Shown piece after piece: positions 1-4,623 of a stretch of DNA of 7,721 nt. The stretch's first letter is position 1; each line of letters starts with the position of its first letter. Below the pieces are notes generated by a model. That model ran no database searches. It was not told the origin of the DNA and worked only from the letters and a program-made list of their open reading frames with translations. Position numbers and translations under genes: made by a program. The DNA is from Betaproteobacteria bacterium (lineage in GTDB: Bacteria; Pseudomonadota; Gammaproteobacteria; Burkholderiales; SG8-39), in assembly GCA_012274205.1 (NCBI GenBank), contig JAAOZY010000421.1:1-7721 (forward strand). The letters are read 5' to 3'.

Positions 1-407
1 ACCGCCAGCGCGAGACCCATCTGGCCGCGCAGCACCTTCGCGTGCGCCGCGGCGAGCCGCTTCAAGGCCTGCATCGCCTGTGCCGCGCGGTATTCCTGCA
101 CGAAGCCGATACAGGCATTGACCACCAGGATGGCCACGATCGCCAGGCTGTCCACGACTTCGCCGATCGCGCCCGACACCAGCGCGGCGGCCAGCAGCAT
201 TACGATCATGAAGTCGCGGAATTGGTCGAGCAGCATGCGCCATGCCGGCCGCGGCGGCGCTTCGCACAACACGTTCCTGCCGCCGCTGGCAAGTCGGCGC
301 GCGGCTTCCTCGGCCGCAAGACCGTGGCGAAGTCCCGTGGCCAGCGCCTGCGCGGCCGCCGCGGGCGGCAGACAATGCCACGAACGCGCGGGTATGGCCT
401 CTGACAC
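1..407 (-). CDS. Cation-transporting P-type ATPase, N-terminal part (cut by the window edge)
   Basis: Only the first 135 codons are present; the gene continues beyond the left edge. The reading starts at a GTG (405-407), 4 bases after the stop codon of the upstream dikinase-like gene, so translation is probably coupled. Residues about 10-65 form the cation-ATPase N-terminal domain, with the typical W-H-x-L opening, the segment EEAARRLASGGRN, and LLDQFRDF just before the membrane. Two hydrophobic segments follow, at about residues 66-82 and 86-103, and then the signature IGFVQEYRA (residues 100-108), seen at the end of TM2 in the Ca2+/H+-type P-type ATPases (SERCA/PMCA-like, type II). Such pumps use ATP through a phospho-aspartate to move a cation across the inner membrane. 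The ion cannot be told here because the DKTGT site and TM4-TM6 lie outside the window. No strong ribosome-binding site is visible; the frame stays open upstream into the preceding gene, so the exact start is uncertain. Confidence 0.87.
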   Translation of the reverse strand, partial: MSEAIPARSWHCLPPAAAAQALATGLRHGLAAEEAARRLASGGRNVLCEAPPRPAWRMLLDQFRDFMIVMLLAAALVSGAIGEVVDSLAIVAILVVNACIGFVQEYRAAQAMQALKRLAAAHAKVLRGQMGLALA

Positions 408-411
408 TTGC

Positions 412-2106
412 TTAGCGGCGCCGGCTGCGCCCCGGCGTCCGGCTTGGCGGCAACTGCGCGCGCCAGGATGCGACCGCTGCGAGTTCGCGCTCCGGCCGCG
501 CGCGCACGATGTCGACTGCGCCGGCGTAGACGCCGCCGGCACCGCCGTCCAGCGATATCACCTGGCCCTCGCGCAGCAGCTTCCCGGCTATGGTGCAGTT
601 GCGCTTGGCGAGATCGATCGCGAGTTCGCGGCAGCCGACCAGGCATACCTTGCCCATCTGGCGCGCGACCACCGCCGCGTGCGCCGTGCGCCCGCCGCGC
701 GCGGTGAGTATGCCGGCCGCGCCGGCGATGCCGCTGACGTCGTCGGTCGAAATATCCTCGCGCACCAGAATCACCGCTTTGCCCGTCGCGGCGCGCCGGC
801 GCGCAGTTTCCGGGTCGAGCACAATTTCACCCACGGCGACACCGACGCCGGCCGGAATCGCGCGCGCGAGCGGCTCCTGTCCGTCCTTGGCGCGCACCGA
901 TTCGGTCTGTATCGAGCGCAGCTTGCAGTCCTGCAGCCACGCCAGCGCCCCCTCGGGCGTCAGCAGGCCTTGCGCGACCATTTCGACCGCGATGCGCAGC
1001 GCTGCGAGCGGCGTGCGCTTGCCGCTGCGCGTCTGCAGCATGAAAAGTTGCCCGTTCTGCAGCGTGAATTCGAACTCCTGCAAGTCGCCGAACTCGGTTT
1101 CCAGGCGCTTGCGCAGCGCTTCGATCTGCTGCAGCACTTCGGGCAGCAGCGCGCCGATCTGCGCCCTCTCCCCCAGATCGTGCCGGCCCGACACCACGTC
1201 GTCGCCCTGCGCGTTGAACAGGAAATCCATGTACAGCGCATTTTCCCCGGTGGCCGGATCGCGAGTGAAGGCAACGCCGGCGCCGGAAGTGCCGCCGCCA
1301 TTGCCGTATACCATGGTCTGCACGCATACCGCGGTCCCCGCCGCCGCGCCGAGGCGGTGGATGCGGCGGTATTCGAGCGCCTTCTTCCCCGCCCAGGAGC
1401 GGAACACTGCCTCCGCCGCCGCGCTGAGCTGGTCCAGTGGCGCCTGCGGGAAACTTTCGCCGGTAAGCTCGCGGTAGATATCCAGGTACTCGGCGGCGAG
1501 ATCGCGCAGCGCGATGAAGTCGAGATCGCCGGCGCTGGCGACGCGCGCTGCCTTGAGCCGCTGCGCGCGCGCCGCGTCGAAGGCATCCGGCTTCGCCCCA
1601 TGTACCACCTCGGCGTAGGACTGGATCAGCCGGCGGTACGAATCCCAGGCCAGGCGCGGATTGCCGGTCATGCGCACCAGCGCGGTGACAGTGGCATCGT
1701 TCAGGCCGACGTTGAGCACGGTATCGAGCATGCCCGGCATCGACACCGCCGCACCGGAGCGCACCGACACCAGCAGCGGCCGCCGCGCGCCGCCGAAGGA
1801 CAGGCCGGACATGCGCTCCAGTTCGCGCAGATTGGCGTCGAGCAGGCCGCGGAAACCCGCGGGCAGCGCACACTTGGCGGCATAGTAGTCGCGGCAAAAG
1901 GCCGTCGACAGGACGAAGGCCGGCGGCACCGGCATGCCCACCGCGGCCATGCGCGCCAGATTGTAGGCCTTGAAACCCATTTCCCCGGGCGAAGCGCCGG
2001 CCGCAAGCGCGGCGCCCGCGCCGATCAGGTACACGCGCTGCTCGCCGCCCGCGCCGGCCCCGGTGCTCCTGCCCTTGCCGCCGCGCTTATGCTTGCCTGC
2101 ATTCAT
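412..2106 (-). CDS. Pyruvate phosphate dikinase-like protein lacking the PEP/pyruvate barrel (ATP-grasp + phosphohistidine domains only)
   Basis: This 564-residue protein matches the first two domains of pyruvate phosphate dikinase (PPDK). The ATP-grasp region spans about residues 24-375 and the swivelling phosphohistidine domain about 415-535. Visible ATP-site residues fit the family: K46 in GFKAYNL, R116 in VSVRSGA, the GTSGAGVAFTRDPATGEN loop (272-289), and E344, E346, Q358 and R360 in the QEFEFT...LQTR segment. The phosphorylated histidine is H476 in GGRTAHAAVVAR; the preceding T474 matches the threonine that is regulatory in plant PPDK. The chain ends after the linker that normally leads into the TIM barrel, with a basic tail, so it is about 320 residues shorter than a usual PPDK of roughly 880. 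By family knowledge it should autophosphorylate with ATP and phosphate, but it has no domain for making PEP; the phosphate acceptor is unknown. It lies 81 bases after the DUF47 gene and 4 bases before the ATPase gene. The ATG start has only a weak purine-rich site; residues 1-23 are low-complexity. Confidence 0.93.
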   Translation of the reverse strand: MNAGKHKRGGKGRSTGAGAGGEQRVYLIGAGAALAAGASPGEMGFKAYNLARMAAVGMPVPPAFVLSTAFCRDYYAAKCALPAGFRGLLDANLRELERMSGLSFGGARRPLLVSVRSGAAVSMPGMLDTVLNVGLNDATVTALVRMTGNPRLAWDSYRRLIQSYAEVVHGAKPDAFDAARAQRLKAARVASAGDLDFIALRDLAAEYLDIYRELTGESFPQAPLDQLSAAAEAVFRSWAGKKALEYRRIHRLGAAAGTAVCVQTMVYGNGGGTSGAGVAFTRDPATGENALYMDFLFNAQGDDVVSGRHDLGERAQIGALLPEVLQQIEALRKRLETEFGDLQEFEFTLQNGQLFMLQTRSGKRTPLAALRIAVEMVAQGLLTPEGALAWLQDCKLRSIQTESVRAKDGQEPLARAIPAGVGVAVGEIVLDPETARRRAATGKAVILVREDISTDDVSGIAGAAGILTARGGRTAHAAVVARQMGKVCLVGCRELAIDLAKRNCTIAGKLLREGQVISLDGGAGGVYAGAVDIVRARPERELAAVASWRAQLPPSRTPGRSRRR

Positions 2107-2187
2107 GCTCGATCCGGTAGGCGCAGATTGCTCGCCTCATGTTCCCCTGACTGCCGCCGCCGCGATGTTCATCATTCCGGCCGCGTT

Positions 2188-4146
2188 TCAACTTGCCGCC
2201 ACCGTGCCCATGACATGGTCGCGCAGCACCAGGCCGCTGTGCATCAGCGCATCGGCCGCCTCTTCCAGGTTGCGCGCAACCTCGGCCACAACGAACAGAC
2301 CGCGTGCATCGCTTTCCGCGGCCAGCAGCGCCGACTTGATCGCGCGCTGCGCCTCGTCGCTATCGTGCTCCACCGTGGTGATGCGGTGCACCGCCTCGAG
2401 AAAATCGCGCATGTCGTCGCGGTCGCCTCCGCGGCGCACATAGCGCGCGGTGGTCAGGGCTTTCAGGTATTCCTGCGCCCCGTCCACCAGCAGTTCGGCG
2501 AGCGCGCGCAGGCGCTCATGCGCATCGTCGGGCGCCGCGCGCGGCGGGAACAAGGTGAAATGAAACGCGGCCTCCTCCAGGCAGTCGGCGACGTCATCGG
2601 CCGCCTCCAGCAGCACCTTGAAGAACACCGCGCCGGCCGAATGATCGACCGCGGCGCGCACCTGATTGAGCAGCGCGTCAGCGGCGGTTTCCCAGGATTT
2701 GGCGCGATCGGCAATGCGCGCAAGGGCGCCGTTCGCACCGGCGAGCTGCAGCTGCAGCACGCCGTCGCGCACCGCCGATGCGAGCTCGACCAGCAGTGCC
2801 GCATGCTCGCAGGCCAGATCGAGCAGGTCCTGTTCCGCGCTGTGGAAGTAGTTCGCCAGCTCCGCCCGCACCTCGTCGCGGATGAGCGAATCGGGCTTGA
2901 CCGTGAGCACGCCCTCGGCGCAGGTGCGCACCACGAATTTGAGGAAGGCGAGCGCGCGTTCGCGCCCGAGCATGTCGCGCAGATCCTCGCCGAAGCGCGG
3001 CGCGCCCTTGATCGCGAACTGCATCGCGTCGTAGATCAGCACGTCGCCGCCGACTTTGAGGAAGGCCATATGGCCGTAGCCCTTGTCCGCGGCCCATTTG
3101 AGCACGGTGATGACATCGCGCTTGGGCACGAAACCGCGCAGGCGCTTGCGCGCGCGGTTCCAGTCGATCAGGAACACCAGGCGCGAACCCAGAAACGCAA
3201 GATACTGCATCAGCTGCTCGCGATCGCGCGCCTTGAAGGTGCCGATGCTCAGGTGGTAGATGCCGCCCTGGTTCAGCCCGCTTTCGCGGCGCGAGCGCGT
3301 TTCCTCCCATTGCAGCGCGTACTGCTCGAACAGGCTCTGGAAGAACAGCAGCCGCTCCAGGTGCACGTCCGAGTAGGTCAGCGTCGCGGCGAGCCCTTCG
3401 ACATGCAGCACCAGCACATGCGCGTCGGTGGTGCCGATGTCGTTCTGCAGCAGCAGCTGCCTGCCGCTCAGCGTCGCCGTGGTGCCGAGGCCGGGATGGT
3501 CGAGCCTGAGCGCCTGGGTCGAATTCAGCCCGCGCATGAATGCGCGCACCAGCTCCTTCTCCGCCGCGCGCAGGCCGTAGACGTGCGCTCCGTCCACGCT
3601 CTCGCGCGACAACTCTCCCTGCAGCCGGTTCAGCGCCTTGTGCAGGTCCATCACCAGCAGATGCGCGGTGTCGCCGCGCTTGCGCTCGCCCGAAGTCAGG
3701 TCGGCGATCAATGCCGCCGGCAGCAGGTCCCGGCGCGCGCCGCGCGCGAGCTTGGCCGCGGCCGCGAGGCGCGTGCGGTAAGCATCCACGCCACTCTCCA
3801 GACCCAGCTCTTCGGCCAGTTCGACTGGCGCCAGCATTTCCTTCAGGCAGTCGAGCACGCGCGCGAGCAGGCCCGCTGCGCCGGGTATGCGGCACCGCCC
3901 GCCGGGCGCACTGCGGCTGGCGCCGATCACGCCGTCGAGTTCGGCGCCGGCAACACCGCAGGCCTCGCGCTCGCGCGCGAGGTCGGGCGGGTTGGGTGCC
4001 GGCTGCTCGCATTGCTCCCGCGCCAGCTGCAGCAGGGTGAAGAAATACTTGATCCGGTCGTTGGCCGCGAGCCCGGCCTGCACCAGGCCCGGCAGTAGCA
4101 GCTGCTTCTCGCCCAGCGAACCGATGATTTCCTGTTTTGTGCCCAT
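2188..4146 (-). CDS. Large protein with unrecognised N-terminal region and C-terminal DUF47/PhoU-like domain
   Basis: This is a 652-residue soluble protein without signal peptide or obvious membrane segment. The last third (about residues 430-648) looks like the DUF47 family, distant relatives of PhoU that form all-helical bundles and bind metal through acidic clusters. The telling motifs are LLEAADDVADCLEEAA (512-527), VEHDSDEAQRAI (592-603) and EVARNLEEAADALMHSG (622-638). The first two-thirds are not a family I recognise. They begin with MGTKQEIIGSLGEKQLLLPG and include QNDIGTTDAHVLVLHVEG (234-251) and LVFLIDWNRARKRLRGF (323-339). Free-standing DUF47 proteins are usually only about 200-220 residues and often lie beside Pit phosphate transporters; none is seen here. 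The frame stays open upstream to an ATG at 4257. I chose the ATG at 4144-4146 because a GGGA-type site precedes it and because the predicted FNR promoter falls inside the longer version. It is the first gene of the leftward operon. Confidence 0.85.
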   Translation of the reverse strand: MGTKQEIIGSLGEKQLLLPGLVQAGLAANDRIKYFFTLLQLAREQCEQPAPNPPDLAREREACGVAGAELDGVIGASRSAPGGRCRIPGAAGLLARVLDCLKEMLAPVELAEELGLESGVDAYRTRLAAAAKLARGARRDLLPAALIADLTSGERKRGDTAHLLVMDLHKALNRLQGELSRESVDGAHVYGLRAAEKELVRAFMRGLNSTQALRLDHPGLGTTATLSGRQLLLQNDIGTTDAHVLVLHVEGLAATLTYSDVHLERLLFFQSLFEQYALQWEETRSRRESGLNQGGIYHLSIGTFKARDREQLMQYLAFLGSRLVFLIDWNRARKRLRGFVPKRDVITVLKWAADKGYGHMAFLKVGGDVLIYDAMQFAIKGAPRFGEDLRDMLGRERALAFLKFVVRTCAEGVLTVKPDSLIRDEVRAELANYFHSAEQDLLDLACEHAALLVELASAVRDGVLQLQLAGANGALARIADRAKSWETAADALLNQVRAAVDHSAGAVFFKVLLEAADDVADCLEEAAFHFTLFPPRAAPDDAHERLRALAELLVDGAQEYLKALTTARYVRRGGDRDDMRDFLEAVHRITTVEHDSDEAQRAIKSALLAAESDARGLFVVAEVARNLEEAADALMHSGLVLRDHVMGTVAAS

Positions 4147-4196
4147 TTGAATTCCCGCGGCCTGCCCGAGCAATCGCGCACTGCAGGTCTCATACC

Positions 4197-4202
4197 GATG
4201 AT
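4197..4202 (-). promoter_or_regulatory. Candidate -10 element of the FNR-activated promoter
   Basis: The minus-strand hexamer CATCAT matches TATAAT at 4 of 6 positions. If it is the -10 element (-12 to -7), transcription starts near 4190 and the FNR site is centred at -41.5, the standard position for class II FNR activation. The leader would be about 44 nucleotides. TATGAG at 4189-4194 is an alternative hexamer but would place FNR near -49. Confidence 0.45.
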
Positions 4203-4224
4203 GCCGCCGCACACCCGGGTGCGA

Positions 4225-4238
4225 TTGATCAAAGTCAA
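4225..4238 (-). promoter_or_regulatory. FNR/ANR-type operator
   Basis: Read on the minus strand, the site is TTGAC-TTTG-ATCAA, matching the FNR/ANR/DNR consensus TTGAT-N4-ATCAA at 9 of 10 defined positions. Its centre (4231.5) is about 85 bases upstream of the DUF47 gene start. FNR-type regulators bind such sites when oxygen is low. It lies about 390 bases from nrdJ, so the leftward operon is the likely target. A perfect 10-base palindrome, CACCCGGGTG (4212-4221), lies immediately on its promoter side. Confidence 0.75.
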
Positions 4239-4462
4239 GGCGCGGCGGTGAAACCACGGAACGTCACGCAATATTCACACACCGGCCGAGTCGACACCGT
4301 GCGCGCGGTTCGCGCGCGGCGCCCGCACCGCCTGAGCGGCGGCGTGGGCGCAAAAAAGCCGACCGCGCTCAAGGGCATGGCGCCCGCCGGCACCCCGGCC
4401 GAGGCCGGCCGGGCCGCGCCGCAGCAGGCCAAAATTTCATTAAAAACGAAGAGATAGAGCCA

Positions 4463-4479
4463 GAATTGGGGCACAATTC
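4463..4479. repeat. Inverted repeat GAATTG-N5-CAATTC upstream of nrdJ
   Basis: Perfect 6-base arms (4463-4468 and 4474-4479) are separated by 5 bases, lying about 145 bases before the nrdJ start. The size and symmetry suit a dimeric repressor or activator site. No matching regulator is recognised, and chance occurrence in AT-rich DNA is possible. Confidence 0.35.
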
Positions 4480-4531
4480 AAGGCACCCGCAAAGCTCGGA
4501 CAGCGCAAAATCCGGGCCCGTAAATACCACA

Positions 4532-4558
4532 AAAAAATATTTTTTGCAGGGCTGCAAA
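4532..4558. repeat. Two overlapping dyads in the nrdJ upstream region
   Basis: A 14-base AT palindrome, AAAAAATATTTTTT (4532-4545), runs into a second dyad with perfect 7-base arms, TTTGCAG (4543-4549) and CTGCAAA (4552-4558), spaced by two G. The AT stretch could act as an UP-like or bent element; the second dyad could be an operator. Both lie just upstream of the proposed nrdJ promoter. Confidence 0.4.
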
Positions 4559-4561
4559 TCA

Positions 4562-4577
4562 CCCCAATTTGTAGTAT
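4562..4577 (+). promoter_or_regulatory. Candidate NrdR box overlapping the nrdJ promoter
   Basis: The sequence CCCCAATTTGTAGTAT agrees at 11 of 16 positions with the general NrdR-box pattern acaCwAtATaTwGtgt, including the central C-w-A and T-w-G positions. NrdR represses ribonucleotide reductase genes and normally uses two boxes 31-32 bases apart. No convincing partner is found at 4530-4546, so the call is tentative. A possible sigma70 promoter, CTGCAA (4552-4557) and TATGCT (4575-4580) with a 17-base spacer, overlaps it. Confidence 0.35.
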
Positions 4578-4608
4578 GCTGATCACACATCACCACAAGA
4601 CTCCATTA

Positions 4609-4614
4609 TAAGGT
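4609..4614 (+). promoter_or_regulatory. Ribosome-binding site of nrdJ
   Basis: TAAGGT, complementary to the 3' end of 16S rRNA, ends about 9 bases before the ATG at 4624. It supports this start; the first codons are AT-rich, as expected near a translation start. Confidence 0.6.
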
Positions 4615-4623
4615 ACTGATAAA

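Larger units (their letters stand above)
4147..4623. other. Divergent intergenic region
   Basis: This stretch of 477 bases separates the leftward operon from nrdJ. The left end holds the FNR site and promoter. The middle, about 4298-4430, is very GC-rich with short self-complementary stretches, for example GCGCGCG (4301-4307) opposite CGCGCGC (4311-4317), and GGCC-rich repeats at 4395-4410. From about 4431 the base composition turns abruptly AT-rich up to nrdJ. Open frames crossing the region on both strands are basic or proline/alanine-rich, lack recognisable domains and are not believed. I see no cobalamin-riboswitch B12 box and no tRNA. Confidence 0.7.

Noticed and set aside
408..414. Dikinase-like gene being a frameshifted full-length PPDK
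   Set aside because: The bases after its stop code at once for the P-type ATPase N-terminus, leaving no room for a barrel domain in any frame.
118..4098. Plus-strand open frame of 1326 codons, the longest in the window
   Set aside because: It lies antisense to three genes with clear family matches. The translation is rich in R, A, H and Q with no domain, which is the usual product of reading high-GC genes on the opposite strand, where stop codons are rare.
4147..4257. Longer start (ATG at 4255-4257) for the DUF47 fusion protein
   Set aside because: The extra 37 residues are unlike a folded N-terminus and would cover the FNR site and the predicted transcription start; the ATG at 4144-4146 fits better.
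4137..4457. Plus-strand open frame of 106 codons in the divergent region
   Set aside because: It overlaps the start of the DUF47 gene and the FNR promoter; it has no family match, no good ribosome site, and is proline/alanine/arginine-rich from a GC-rich block.
4235..4474. Minus-strand open frame of 79 codons (and a second of 75 codons at 4369-4596)
   Set aside because: Cysteine-, arginine- and proline-rich translations with no recognisable motif; they cover the regulatory dyads of nrdJ.
4481..4496. Sigma-54-like promoter (AGGCACC...AAGCT with GG and GC 10 bases apart)
   Set aside because: The spacing fits, but both conserved T positions are lost, and no enhancer-binding-protein context is visible.
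4580..4592. Second FNR-like site, TGAT-N5-ATCA, close to nrdJ
   Set aside because: The half-sites are separated by 5 rather than 4 bases and lack the outer T and A, so it does not fit FNR; kept only as an unexplained dyad.
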